NCBI RefSeq assembly: GCF_000286955.2
Contig: NZ_AJYK02000082.1
Location: forward strand, 124,001 to 188,000
Reading direction: 5' to 3'
From: Vibrio rumoiensis 1S-45
GTDB lineage: Bacteria; Pseudomonadota; Gammaproteobacteria; Enterobacterales; Vibrionaceae
DNA length: 64,000 nt
Position numbers and translations under genes: made by a program. A model generated the notes under the pieces. That model did not search any database. It had not been told where the DNA came from and was given only the letters and a program-made list of their open reading frames with translations. Shown in pieces: positions 49,801 to 58,120 of the stretch (its first letter is position 1; each line of letters starts with the position of its first letter).

Positions 49801-50337
49801 GATTTTAGAACGAATCGTATTTGTCACACCACAGAGCTATCGGTTTCTTGGCCAGTGGATGCTTGTCAAGAGAGCAAAGGAATACAACGTCCGGTATCAT
49901 TGATTGGTACGAATCAAAGCATAGCTTCTCTTGAAAATGAGAGTGGAATACCAGAAGAATGTGAGGGCTCACTTACTTTGTGTGTTAATACTGGTGAAGA
50001 GATTGCAGAGCAAGATGCTTGGTTGAATAAAGTGTATGGTTTGGTCGAGAAACATTATCCTAATCCAGATTTTGGTACCAGTTCAGCCGCTAAGTTGCTT
50101 TTTGTTTCTGAGCGTAGTTTGCAGCGGAAATTCAAATCGCTCACCAAAGGTTCATTTATGGACTATGTAATCAAAGTCCGTCTAGAGCATGCATGTGAAC
50201 GTTTGATGTCTGGCCAGAAAATTGCTGATATTGCTTTTGAAACTGGGTTTAATGACCCTTCTTACTTCAGCCAGCGATTTAAGCATCACTTTGGACTATC
50301 ACCCAGTAAGTTTATTGAAAACGCTTCTAACGAATGA
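46828..50337 (+). CDS. Transmembrane propeller-sensor regulator with degenerate kinase core and AraC HTH
   Basis: A 1169-residue protein. Signal peptide about 1-23, then beta-propeller repeats of the Reg_prop type (GGVWVQDIYN, DGYWIGTRKGLYMYS, SGIWIATTKGVNYYS, GTIWIATNLGLFS, GAIWVGTEHGVYEY). A Y_Y_Y domain (about 660-725) and one TM (about 732-755) lead to a coiled-coil and an HATPase-like domain with DTGNG near 943. No phosphoacceptor His box or good N-box is visible, and there is no receiver domain. It ends with an AraC HTH (about 1065-1165; AAKLLFVSERSLQRKF, IADIAFETGFNDPSYFSQRFK). Start GTG 46828 has AAGG 7 bases upstream. Ligand unknown; possibly a periplasmic sugar. Confidence 0.85.
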   Translation: MISRIVRCLILVMVSISAYAVETDSIYYSLPSQNQGHFLTAKKLFANPNGGVWVQDIYNHIHFYDGQHLLPKSSSILDINPEQVTYLEGDFWYFQNNHLYRKAPSGKKRLVFSLPSNSKFKKMGQSNGLLWLYSAHFFHSVDPKTGKTISYPIQRITQGSIDENTVIQGAVFYDSRWLISTKTSLYYLSRNGVKRATPDSFSNISQLVLDKKHRQLLVGTDQHLFRLDLNKHPLQRQTLAKGQVQAVLVTDDGYWIGTRKGLYMYSFETQTLSSIQANYQDDYALSNNTILALASDNKSGIWIATTKGVNYYSTVSTVFNRIRFGDGATTLLPYSHINQLQIVNDGTIWIATNLGLFSAMPKEKNGRNKIKKVVDGNTVNLRVNEGLVWFTQGDRLFKLDAATNQIEEMNQDAKWYGNKITHLAITEHGTIWLSTGKGLYRYFPNQRKGQDFGKSWMVDKYGPSDITELYTGKNGAIWVGTEHGVYEYKNREVIFDANSVGYGTTTSISEFNGETLWTANSYGVRALNLKNRVSIEVPLRNRTSVPLCVAASQYGTWMTTSKGLSFYNDDTRLTKHYSAPLGVVTNEFLPDLCALSPNGEHLALGSKLGVVSASTQRLHAQDIPANTVLIGEVQANRSVIAVAPLSDQSLSIDYGQSLTLSFGILPDFDTPHLQYRLVGGQDESWIAYKGSQLTFDHLDPGKYTLELKTSSQIGSNQKGTQLFFVVNKPWYLLPWVVTLFAVMLLAVIISIIAWRSRIMVRSNFHLRRLINLKTQQLKHQSQLLITTNMQLRKQAQTRQILVKEMAGKAKQAVEGFQLQVQPPSNEFKIKHAEQLSSHALDQLEQILALHSSKAKENTFLDGQVVSLVIHTVVQGWKADIDKAGVYLEVEDLTAGCTVKVKHFNLDSVINTLIASALIRSASNQTIYLCAKLLDNELQINIEDTGNGLTEEEILEFEAHEYGLDAHTPVYNLSDTSLSAIAHMVTQSGGRFDFRTNRICHTTELSVSWPVDACQESKGIQRPVSLIGTNQSIASLENESGIPEECEGSLTLCVNTGEEIAEQDAWLNKVYGLVEKHYPNPDFGTSSAAKLLFVSERSLQRKFKSLTKGSFMDYVIKVRLEHACERLMSGQKIADIAFETGFNDPSYFSQRFKHHFGLSPSKFIENASNE

Positions 50338-50612
50338 TTATCTTCGCCTTAGCCAACCTTAGGCAGGTGTGGCTTGGTGGTACACTTCATTGGTCTTTGT
50401 CATTTACCCCTTAAATCATTTCTATTGACTGTTTTCTACCAACCAATCGTTCAATTAACTAATTTACCTATCTCTATTCTCTTTTCGTTATACCCGAAGA
50501 GGGCTTCTGAATGCCTGTTAGCTTACTGATGCCTAATCTATTGGACGATACTCAATGGTAGCTTGAAATAAGTGACAAGATGAAGGTATGGATGGGTTTC
50601 GCCGCTCTAAAA

Positions 50613-50644
50613 GTCAAAAAGCGCACTGCCTAAACAGTGCGCTC
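50613..50644 (-). terminator. Strong hairpin terminator, minus strand, second after the candidate sRNA
   Basis: AGCGCACTG / CAGTGCGCT stem (50620-50643). On the minus strand it is followed by TTTT-GACTTTT. It sits 12 bases beyond the sRNA T8 run. It may also stop plus-strand read-through from the regulator gene. Confidence 0.75.
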
Positions 50645-50655
50645 TTATCAAGAAT

Positions 50656-50780
50656 AAAAAAAATCGTGACACAACCGGGGGGATCATGTCACGGGTGCCA
50701 ACGACACCTTCGCTTGCTGCCAGAGTGTATTGGTGAACAATACACATCAGGAATAAAAACTTAGATACTTGCTATCGATA
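50656..50780 (-). ncRNA. Candidate small regulatory RNA, about 125 nt
   Basis: On the minus strand three hairpins follow one another: GTGTATTG-N5-CAATACAC, GGTGTC-GTT-GGCACC and CGTGACA-N15-TGTCACG. The last is followed by eight Ts, a classic intrinsic terminator. The 15-base terminator loop contains CCCCCC, able to pair with Shine-Dalgarno G-runs. A -10-like TATAAA (50787-50792) places a start near 50780; the -35 is weak. No ORF of note lies on it. I cannot match it to a named RNA family by reading; a C-rich loop suggests an Hfq-type antisense regulator. Confidence 0.6.
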
Positions 50781-51033
50781 GGATTATTTATAGCGCGATT
50801 GAGCTTATTTTTCGTATCAAAATAACGACAACATTCCATGACAATTGCGACATTTTTTAGAGTTGATTTAATGTTGTTAAAAATCAGCTACTTACTGTGG
50901 TGTGTGTTTGTTGGCTGTGACATTTATATAAATCTTCATTGAAGTTATTGACGTTTTTAACAATGTGCTTTGATAAAGAAAATGACGTTTTTAACGTTAA
51001 TAAATAAGAATTACTCTCAAAGAGAAGCTTTCA

Positions 51034-51047
51034 TTGATCTAACACAA
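51034..51047. promoter_or_regulatory. FNR-like site of feoAB
   Basis: TTGAT-CTAA-CACAA matches 8 of 10 bases of TTGAT-N4-ATCAA. Its centre is about 41 bases before a start predicted from TATGAT (51069-51074), the class II activator position. FNR activation of feo is known in E. coli. Confidence 0.5.
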
Positions 51048-51083
51048 AAAACTTACTGACATTAAGGTTATGATAAGTAAAAT

Positions 51084-51102
51084 AGTAATAGTTATCATTA
51101 AT
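51084..51102. promoter_or_regulatory. Fur-like box of feoAB
   Basis: AGTAATAGTTATCATTAAT matches about 13 of 19 positions of the Fur consensus GATAATGATAATCATTATC on the reverse strand. It overlaps the predicted transcription start region, 22 bases before the feoA ATG. Confidence 0.6.
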
Positions 51103-51123
51103 AGTCTGGTTTGGTGTTTTGGC

Positions 51124-51354
51124 ATGAAGTTAAATGAACTAAAGAATGGGCAATCAGCACGAATAGTGACATTGTCTGCGCTCTCTAGCGATATTCGTAA
51201 AAAGCTGATGATCATGGGAATGCTGCCAAACACGGCAGTGAAATTAATTCGTAAAGCACCAATGGGCGATCCTTTGCAAGTTGAGGTGAGAGGCGTTTCC
51301 TTAGCCATTCGAGGTAAAGTGGCTGAAGCCATTGAGATAGAGATTGATGCATGA
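51124..51354 (+). CDS. feoA: FeoA, ferrous iron transport accessory protein
   Basis: A 76-residue SH3-like protein: MKLNELKNGQSARIVTL, KKLMIMGMLPNTAVKLIRKAPMGDPLQVEVRG and LAIRGKVAEAIEI are FeoA landmarks. It associates with FeoB at the inner membrane. I start at ATG 51124; the open frame back to 51070 would include the promoter and Fur-like box. It overlaps feoB by 4 bases (ATGA). Confidence 0.96.
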   Translation: MKLNELKNGQSARIVTLSALSSDIRKKLMIMGMLPNTAVKLIRKAPMGDPLQVEVRGVSLAIRGKVAEAIEIEIDA

Positions 51355-53639
51355 GCTTTAATATCCTAACCGTAGGTAACCCAAACAGCGGAAAAACAAC
51401 CTTATTTAATGGTTTAACCGGTGCTAAACAACATGTTGGCAACTGGGCTGGTGTCACTGTAGAAAAGAAGACTGGTTTTTTTGAGTATCGTGATACGCAA
51501 TTTAATTTAACCGATTTACCGGGCATTTATTCGCTCGACAGTGCCAATGATGCTAACAGTATTGATGAGTCGATTGCTTCTTCTGCCATTTCTTCCATGC
51601 CGGCAGATTTAATCATTAACGTTGTGGATGCCACCAGCTTAGAAAGAAGCTTATATATGACACTTCAGCTTCGTGAGCTTGGTCGTCCAATGATCATTGT
51701 GCTGAATAAGCTAGATGCATTGCATCGTGAGCGCCAAGAAATTGATGTGAAAGCCTTACAAGCAGAATTAGGGTGCCCAGTCTTTATCCTCTCGGCAATT
51801 AACTTAAAGCAAGTCGCTAAGTTTAAAGATGATTTACTCCAAGTATTACAGCATCCACAACCCATTGACGGATTGACGCTTGATTATGGTGACAAGATAG
51901 AAAATAGCATTGAATCATTGAATGCTATTTGGTCTAAAGACAGCATTATTTTACCTCGCGCTATGTCTATCCGTGCATTAGAACAAGACTCATTGGTCGT
52001 CGATAATTTAAGTGATACTGATAAGGCATTTTGTGACCAAACGGTTCAGCGATTAAATGCCGAATTGGATTTAGATTTAGCCATTACCAATACCAAATAC
52101 AATTATTTACATCAGCTTTGCCATAAAGTCAGAATTATTGATTCAAGCTTGAGTAAGAACTTTACTGAAAAACTCGATCAAGTGGTGTTAAATAAATGGC
52201 TCGGTATTCCGATCTTTTTTGCCATCATGTATTTAATGTTTATGTTTTCGATAAACATTGGTAGTGCTTTTATTGATTTCTTTGATATTGGTGTAGGTGC
52301 GTTGCTTGTCGATGGTGGTCATCACCTGCTTGATGGGCATTTACCTGTATGGTTAGTGACAGTGCTTGCCGATGGGTTAGGCGGCGGTATTCAAACCGTT
52401 GCTACCTTCATTCCTGTGATTGCTTGCTTGTATCTTTTCTTATCTTTATTGGAAAGCTCGGGTTATATGGCTCGTGCGGCTTTTGTGCTTGATAAAGTGA
52501 TGCAAAAGATTGGCCTACCGGGTAAAGCTTTTGTGCCGTTAATTCTTGGTTTTGGTTGTAATGTGCCTGCTATCATGGCGACACGTACTATGGATCAAGA
52601 ACGTGAACGTAAGCTTTCCGCTGCGATGGCTCCATTCATGTCATGTGGTGCTCGTTTACCGGTATATACCTTATTTGCCGCTGCGTTCTTCCCACATGAT
52701 GGGCAAAATGTGGTGTTTTCTTTATACTTACTCGGGATTTTGGCTGCTGTATTTACAGGGCTTATTCTAAAAAATACCTTGTATCCAGGTAAAAGCAGCA
52801 GCTTTATCATGGAAATCCCCGATTATGAAATACCCACCATTCGCAATATTGGGTTGAAAACATGGCAAAAACTGAAACGTTTCGTATTGGGTGCAGGTAA
52901 AACCATTGTGATTGTGGTAGCCATTTTAAGTTTCTTAAACTCCTTAGGCACCGATGGCACATTTGGTAATGAAGACAGTAAAAACTCAGTCTTATCAAAA
53001 GTGGCACAAGTGGCGACGCCAGTATTTGCCCCAATGGGGATTGAACAAGATAACTGGCCAGCGACTGTGGGCATTATTACCGGTATTTTTGCCAAAGAAG
53101 CCGTTGTTGGTACACTCAATAATTTGTATTCTGATCCTGCCGATGACGCGGCAGAGTTTAATTTAACCAGTAGTTTGAAAGAGGCCCTACAAAGTATTCC
53201 TGATAACCTAGCTGCGTTGAGCTTTTCTGATCCATTAGGCATTGAAGTCGGTAACTTAGCTGATTCCAATGCGGCAGCAGCAGAGCAAGGGGTTAGCTCG
53301 GGAATTTTTGGCAATTTACAAGCTTACTTTGTGACAGGTGGTGCAGCATTTGCTTACTTAGTCTTTATTCTATTGTACACGCCATGTGTTGCAGCAATGG
53401 GAGCTTATGCTCGTGAGTTCGGTGCCAAGTTTGCACGTTTCATTGGTGTATGGACGATGTTCCTTGCCTATGCTTCCGCAACCATTTACTACCAAGCAAG
53501 TAGCTTTAGCGCACACCCAGTGACAAGTAGTGCTTGGATTATTGGCATGGTGGTCATTATGTTGGCGGTCTATGTGCGCTTAAAACAAATTGGCTTAAAA
53601 GAGCAAAAGCTACGTATCGATATTGTTAATATCACGTAG
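51351..53639 (+). CDS. feoB: FeoB, ferrous iron transporter
   Basis: A 762-residue inner-membrane Fe2+ transporter. The N-terminal G domain has GNPNSGKTT (G1, residues 8-16), LTDLPGIYSLD (G3) and LNKLD (G4). A GDI-like helical segment follows, and then paired Gate cores with AAFVLDKVMQKIGLPGKAFVPLILGFGCNVPAIMATRT (conserved Cys). E. coli FeoB has 773. It is coupled to feoA; no feoC follows. Confidence 0.98.
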   Translation: MSFNILTVGNPNSGKTTLFNGLTGAKQHVGNWAGVTVEKKTGFFEYRDTQFNLTDLPGIYSLDSANDANSIDESIASSAISSMPADLIINVVDATSLERSLYMTLQLRELGRPMIIVLNKLDALHRERQEIDVKALQAELGCPVFILSAINLKQVAKFKDDLLQVLQHPQPIDGLTLDYGDKIENSIESLNAIWSKDSIILPRAMSIRALEQDSLVVDNLSDTDKAFCDQTVQRLNAELDLDLAITNTKYNYLHQLCHKVRIIDSSLSKNFTEKLDQVVLNKWLGIPIFFAIMYLMFMFSINIGSAFIDFFDIGVGALLVDGGHHLLDGHLPVWLVTVLADGLGGGIQTVATFIPVIACLYLFLSLLESSGYMARAAFVLDKVMQKIGLPGKAFVPLILGFGCNVPAIMATRTMDQERERKLSAAMAPFMSCGARLPVYTLFAAAFFPHDGQNVVFSLYLLGILAAVFTGLILKNTLYPGKSSSFIMEIPDYEIPTIRNIGLKTWQKLKRFVLGAGKTIVIVVAILSFLNSLGTDGTFGNEDSKNSVLSKVAQVATPVFAPMGIEQDNWPATVGIITGIFAKEAVVGTLNNLYSDPADDAAEFNLTSSLKEALQSIPDNLAALSFSDPLGIEVGNLADSNAAAAEQGVSSGIFGNLQAYFVTGGAAFAYLVFILLYTPCVAAMGAYAREFGAKFARFIGVWTMFLAYASATIYYQASSFSAHPVTSSAWIIGMVVIMLAVYVRLKQIGLKEQKLRIDIVNIT

Positions 53640-53674
53640 ATTTCATTGAGTGTGCTGAAATAAAATAGCTTAAA

Positions 53675-53712
53675 ATTTTGCCCAGATTGCTAAGCGATCT
53701 GGGCATTTTTAT
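53675..53712 (+). terminator. Terminator of feoAB
   Basis: TGCCCAGAT / ATCTGGGCA stem followed by TTTTTATT, about 40 bases after the feoB stop. It leaves no room for feoC. Confidence 0.85.
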
Positions 53713-53756
53713 TACGTCTCTTTATCTATTCATTTTAAAAAGTCAGCGAGAACCGA

Positions 53757-54188
53757 TCACTTTGTGGTAAAAATTGAGCTTTTTTCGGTTAATGCTTGGC
53801 GTAATTGAGCTAACACTACATTGGTTTCTTGTTGATTTCTGGCTTTACCTTGGGTATTTCCCCAAACTGGATTTGGCCAAGCGACATCGGTTTCAAAACG
53901 AGGAATATGGTGAATATGCAATTGCGGCACCATATTGCCAAGTGCACCTAGATTGAGTTTTTTTGGTTGATACAGCAGCTCTAAGCTTTCAAATACCGCT
54001 TGTGACTCGAATAAGAATTGTTGTTGTTCGGCCATTGGCAAGTGGTGAAGTTCTTGGAGATCGGCAATCTTTGGCACTAAAATCACCCAAGGGCCAATGT
54101 CTTCTTTATGCAATAGTGCTAAGCAAAGCGGAAATTCGCCAATGACATCGGTATCAGCTTCAAGTTGAGGGTGTAGAGTAAAGCTCAT
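53757..54188 (-). CDS. HIT-domain protein
   Basis: A 143-residue protein. NMVPQLHIHHIPRF carries the histidine triad-type motif (HxHxx with basic tail). LCLALLHKEDIGPWVILVPKI is the nucleotide-binding start of the fold. Family members hydrolyse nucleotide phosphoramidates or diadenosine polyphosphates; this one is of the bacterial diadenosine tetraphosphate hydrolase-like group by feel only. AAGG precedes the ATG. Confidence 0.88.
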   Translation of the reverse strand: MSFTLHPQLEADTDVIGEFPLCLALLHKEDIGPWVILVPKIADLQELHHLPMAEQQQFLFESQAVFESLELLYQPKKLNLGALGNMVPQLHIHHIPRFETDVAWPNPVWGNTQGKARNQQETNVVLAQLRQALTEKSSIFTTK

Positions 54189-54252
54189 AAGGCAACCTTA
54201 TTGTTTGGTGATTGGGTATCTACTTAAGTTGCTTAGGTAGAGACTTAAGTGG

Positions 54253-54290
54253 ATAAAAAAATCCCTTCGAGTTTTACGCCGAAGGGATGA
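54253..54290 (-). terminator. Terminator of argS
   Basis: ATCCCTTCG / CGAAGGGAT stem. On the minus strand it is followed by TTTTTTT, 25 bases after the argS stop. Confidence 0.88.
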
Positions 54291-54314
54291 GTGTTTATCT
54301 CAGTGTCGATAACA

Positions 54315-56048
54315 TTACATGCGTTCTAACGTTTCAATACCTAACAAGTCTAAACCTTGTTTAATGGTTTTTGCCGTTAGCGCAGCAAGCTTCAAGCGGC
54401 TTTGTTTCAGCGCTTCATCTTCCGCGTTTAGAATTGGGCATGCTTCATAGAAGCTAGAAAACTGACCCGCCAATTCAAATAAGTAGCTACACATTAGGTG
54501 TGGCTGACCTTCACGAGCAACTGAGCTTACCGCTTCATCAAATTGTAGTAGCTTAGAAATCAGCGCTTGTTCTTTTTCATCCCCAACCGTGATCTCACCA
54601 GCTAGGCTATTCATGTCAATGCCCGCTTTAGCGAAAATAGACGCGACACGGGTATAAGCATATTGCATGTAAGGCGCAGTGTTGCCTTCAAATGCTAGCA
54701 TATTGTCCCAATCAAAAATGTAATCGGTCGTGCGGTGCTTAGATAAATCAGAATATTTCACGGCAGCCATGGCAACAGTGTTAGCAATATTGGCTTTTTC
54801 TTCTTCAGCAAGTTCTGGGTTTTTAGATTCAATTAACTTTTGAGCACGCTCTGTTGCTTCATCTAATAAGTCCGCTAAACGAACCGTCCCGCCAGCACGA
54901 GTCTTAAATGGACGACCATCTTTACCTAGCATCATACCAAACGCGTGGTGTTCAAGTGATACTGACTCTGGAACATAACCGGCTTTACGAACAATGGTCC
55001 AAGCTTGCATTAAGTGCTGGTGTTGACGTGAATCGATGAAATACAACACGCGATCTGCACCAAGCGTTTCGTAGCGGTATTTCGCACAGGCAATGTCGGT
55101 TGTGGTGTATAGGTAGCCACCATCGCGTTTTTGTACGATAACCCCCATAGGGTCGCCATCTTTGTTTTTGTATTCATCAAGGAAAACAACTTGTGCGCCT
55201 TCACTTTCAACGGCTAAGCCTTTTTCTTTTAAGTCAGCAACGATAACAGACAGCATATCGTTATACATGCTTTCACCCATCACATCGTCACGAGTTAATG
55301 AGACGTTTAGACGGTCGTAGTTGCGTTGGTTTTGGATCATGGTGACATCCACCAATTTCTTCCACATTTTCGCGCAATGTTCATCGCCGCCTTGCAGTTT
55401 TACTACGTAGCCACGAGCACGTTCAGCGAAGGCTTCATCTTCATCGTACAGCTTTTTCGATTCACGGTAGAAGCCTTCAAGATCGGCGAGTTCCATTGAT
55501 ACTTCGCCTTGCTCTTTTTCAACACGCTCAAGGTTAGCAATCAACATACCAAACTGCGTACCCCAATCACCAATATGGTTGGCACGGATCACTTTATGGC
55601 CTAAAAATTCTAAAGTACGAACAACGGCATCACCAATGATGGTTGAACGTAAGTGGCCGACGTGCATTTCTTTAGCCACATTTGGCGCAGAGTAATCGGC
55701 AACGATAGTTTGTTGTTCTTGGGTCGCAATACCTAAACGTTCGTCAGCAAGAGCGGCAGATGCTTGCTTGGCAAGGAAGATAGGATCTAGGAAGATATTG
55801 ATAAAGCCTGGGCCAGCAATTTCAGTTTTCAGTGCAATGCCATCAAGATCTAATACATCAATCACTTTTTGGGCAAATTCACGCGGATTCATACCCAGTT
55901 TTTTCGCAACACCCATAACACCGTTTGCTTGGTAATCACCAAATTGAGCTTTTGCTGATGGTCGTACCGCAGCAGGGCTTCCAGCTGGTGCGCCAGCGGC
56001 TTCTAGAGCTTTCGATACTTTGTCGTTAATAAGTGCTGCAATATTCAC
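54315..56048 (-). CDS. argS: Arginyl-tRNA synthetase
   Basis: A 577-residue class I synthetase, same length as E. coli ArgS. The N-terminal Add-1 domain precedes [23 protein letters not shown], with HVGH as the HIGH motif. [13 protein letters not shown] and the C-terminal DALR anticodon domain ([14 protein letters not shown]) follow. Start is GTG with GGAAG upstream. argS next to yecM is conserved with E. coli. Confidence 0.98.
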   Translation of the reverse strand: MNIAALINDKVSKALEAAGAPAGSPAAVRPSAKAQFGDYQANGVMGVAKKLGMNPREFAQKVIDVLDLDGIALKTEIAGPGFINIFLDPIFLAKQASAALADERLGIATQEQQTIVADYSAPNVAKEMHVGHLRSTIIGDAVVRTLEFLGHKVIRANHIGDWGTQFGMLIANLERVEKEQGEVSMELADLEGFYRESKKLYDEDEAFAERARGYVVKLQGGDEHCAKMWKKLVDVTMIQNQRNYDRLNVSLTRDDVMGESMYNDMLSVIVADLKEKGLAVESEGAQVVFLDEYKNKDGDPMGVIVQKRDGGYLYTTTDIACAKYRYETLGADRVLYFIDSRQHQHLMQAWTIVRKAGYVPESVSLEHHAFGMMLGKDGRPFKTRAGGTVRLADLLDEATERAQKLIESKNPELAEEEKANIANTVAMAAVKYSDLSKHRTTDYIFDWDNMLAFEGNTAPYMQYAYTRVASIFAKAGIDMNSLAGEITVGDEKEQALISKLLQFDEAVSSVAREGQPHLMCSYLFELAGQFSSFYEACPILNAEDEALKQSRLKLAALTAKTIKQGLDLLGIETLERM

Positions 56049-56245
56049 ACGCGCTTCCTATAAGTTAGGTATGATCTGGTGGCTAATAAGCCATTGCTCA
56101 TCAACCCGTCATAAATTTTTGATTAGAAAATGTGATCCATGATACCAATATTTATCTAGGGTTGAAAAACCTAATCTTCAATTTCCTAATATTTTCTTAT
56201 ATATGTTGGCTTCACTGCCGGTTTAATTCTTTTTGTTATACACTT

Positions 56246-56276
56246 AGCCCCTATTTTTGCGGTTTTAATAGGGGCT
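56246..56276 (+). promoter_or_regulatory. Hairpin occluding the yecM ribosome binding site
   Basis: AGCCCCTATT (56246-56255) pairs perfectly with AATAGGGGCT (56267-56276). The right arm contains the AGGGG Shine-Dalgarno of yecM, 8 bases before its ATG. It could act as a translation-repressing hairpin; a terminator reading (followed by TTATTT) is the alternative. Confidence 0.5.
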
Positions 56277-56282
56277 TTATTT

Positions 56283-56876
56283 ATGCATTCATCATCATTA
56301 GGATCTTTATCACCACAGGCTTTACGTTCGCAGTTTGTGGATTTTTGGCATCAAATTGAACAGTTTGCTCAAATCTTAGGGATAGAGACGAAAACGTTGA
56401 TCGCCGATCATATTGCAATGCGAATTAATGATTGGGCATTAACCGAACAAGTGCATCAAGCATGGTTGGATGAAGGCAAGCAATTATCCAATGCCATGAT
56501 CAATGGTCGCCCGATCATTGTGATTGAGTTAACTAAGCCACTGATTATTAAAAATCAAAAGATCGATTGCTTAGAATTACCCTACCCAAGTGATAAAACG
56601 TACCCGCAACAAGGCTGGGAGCATGTTGAATTTGTGGTAGAAAGTGCGGCTAACAGTGTTGATGAATTTGTTGAAGACGTAAAACGTGTTTTTCCAAAAC
56701 TGGCGCAATGCTGGGATCAATTAGGAAAGCAAGGAATTAAAGTAAAGCTTTCAAGCCCAAAAGGGGAAGGGGAGAGATTGGCAAATCCAACCGTCGCTTT
56801 TAAGAAAGATGGGCGGTGTATTAAATTACACCCACATACACTGAAAACCGTTATTGCGAGCGAGCAATCTAATTAA
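56283..56876 (+). CDS. yecM: YecM family VOC-fold protein
   Basis: A 197-residue protein. LIADHIAMRIND, NAMINGRPIIVIELTKP, CLELPYPSDKTYPQQGWEHVEFVV and SSPKGEGERLANPTVAF match E. coli YecM (188 residues), including likely metal-site His and Glu. Its role is unknown. It is divergent from argS, the usual neighbour. The start has AGGGG upstream within a hairpin. Confidence 0.93.
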   Translation: MHSSSLGSLSPQALRSQFVDFWHQIEQFAQILGIETKTLIADHIAMRINDWALTEQVHQAWLDEGKQLSNAMINGRPIIVIELTKPLIIKNQKIDCLELPYPSDKTYPQQGWEHVEFVVESAANSVDEFVEDVKRVFPKLAQCWDQLGKQGIKVKLSSPKGEGERLANPTVAFKKDGRCIKLHPHTLKTVIASEQSN

Positions 56877-56958
56877 CCTCAGGTTTAGACAACGAGGCAC
56901 CCCACTTTCACATTCCGTAAATGATCAGAGATAAAAGTGAAGTGCCCAACCTGTGGTG

Positions 56959-57801
56959 TTACAAAATTACCGTTTTATTACCGTAAACAAATACGTGATC
57001 ATTGACCACTTTGCTTAAAGCTTTACTCAATACGTTCTTTTCAACATCACGGCCAGCTTGCGCCATATCTGCTGCACTGAAGTTATGATCAACAGGGATA
57101 ACATCTTGCTTAATGATTGGCCCTTCATCGAGATCGTTGGTCACGAAGTGCGCGGTCGCGCCAATAATTTTCACACCACGATCAAACGCTTGCTGATAAG
57201 GTTTTGCACCAATAAAAGCAGGTAAGAAGCTGTGATGAATATTGATGATCTTATGTGGGAACTGAGCCACAAAATTAGGCGTTAATACGCGCATGTATTT
57301 GGCTAAAACCACATAACGAGGATCGTAAGAATGAATCACGTCTAGCATTTTTTCTTCATGCTCTTCGCGGCTTAAACCTTCATGTGAAATGTAGTGATAA
57401 GGAATATCAAAACGTTCGGTTAAGGTTTGCAGTTTATCGTAATTACCCACAACGGCGGCGATCTCAACATCTAAGCTGCCATCATAAGCTTTCATTAAAA
57501 TGTCGCCTAAGCAATGTGCTTCTTTGGTGACCATGATGACGATTTTTTTACGTGAGGAACTGATCAAAGAACGCTTACTGCTTGCTGGTAGCGCTAAATC
57601 CAAATCGGCTAATAAAGCTTGGTCATTGAATGTGCCTTCAAGCTCGGTTCTCATAAAGAAATGGCCACTGGCATTATCAACAAATTCGTTGTTGTGAATA
57701 ATATTTAGCTGATGTTTAAAACAGATATTGGTAATTTTAGCGATTAAACCATGTTCATCACTGCAATGCGTCAGCAGCGTTTTTCTTTCTACGTTTTCCA
57801 T
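56959..57801 (-). CDS. purU: Formyltetrahydrofolate deformylase
   Basis: A 280-residue enzyme, same length as E. coli PurU. The N-terminal ACT domain is residues 1 to about 85 (LTHCSDEHGLIAKITNICFKH). The hydrolase domain has NIHHSFLPAFIGAKPYQQAFDRGVKIIGATAHFVT and LDEGPIIKQD, with the catalytic Asn/His/Asp set. It releases formate from 10-formyl-THF, balancing one-carbon pools and feeding PurT. ATG 57801 (MENVERKTLL) is chosen over 57822. Confidence 0.97.
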   Translation of the reverse strand: MENVERKTLLTHCSDEHGLIAKITNICFKHQLNIIHNNEFVDNASGHFFMRTELEGTFNDQALLADLDLALPASSKRSLISSSRKKIVIMVTKEAHCLGDILMKAYDGSLDVEIAAVVGNYDKLQTLTERFDIPYHYISHEGLSREEHEEKMLDVIHSYDPRYVVLAKYMRVLTPNFVAQFPHKIINIHHSFLPAFIGAKPYQQAFDRGVKIIGATAHFVTNDLDEGPIIKQDVIPVDHNFSAADMAQAGRDVEKNVLSKALSKVVNDHVFVYGNKTVIL

Positions 57802-58120
57802 ACTCAATCCAAAAAGTGGCAATACCTAATAACGACAATACCAAATAGTAACAATTTCGAACGGCAGATGGGTTTGATATAAGACCATCCATCACCATTC
57901 GAATAAAAATTTCACCTAGCTATCAAACGAGAAGTGGCATGAATAGCCTGTCAGGGTTTGATAAACAAAAGTAGCCGAACAATTTAACGGTCAGTTAACC
58001 AATTGGCAAGTGGATAAAAGCTTTTAATGATACATCGGAAAAGATAAGGCAATTCCACTGATTGAATAAAACTGACATAATCGACGATTCTCTATAACGA
58101 TATTGGGTAATTGCCACGCC

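Larger units (their letters stand above)
50338..51033. other. Long non-coding region between the propeller regulator and feoA
   Basis: About 700 bases without a credible ORF. It holds a degenerate vibrio repeat (TATACCCGAAGAGGGCTTCTGAATGC near 50493), a minus-strand candidate sRNA with two terminators, and an AT-rich feoA upstream region (about 50820-51060). No clear terminator directly follows the regulator gene. Confidence 0.6.

Noticed and set aside
51070-51123. N-terminal extension of feoA from 51070
   Set aside because: It would place coding sequence over the -10 element and the Fur-like box; FeoA proteins begin MKLNEL-like, at 51124.
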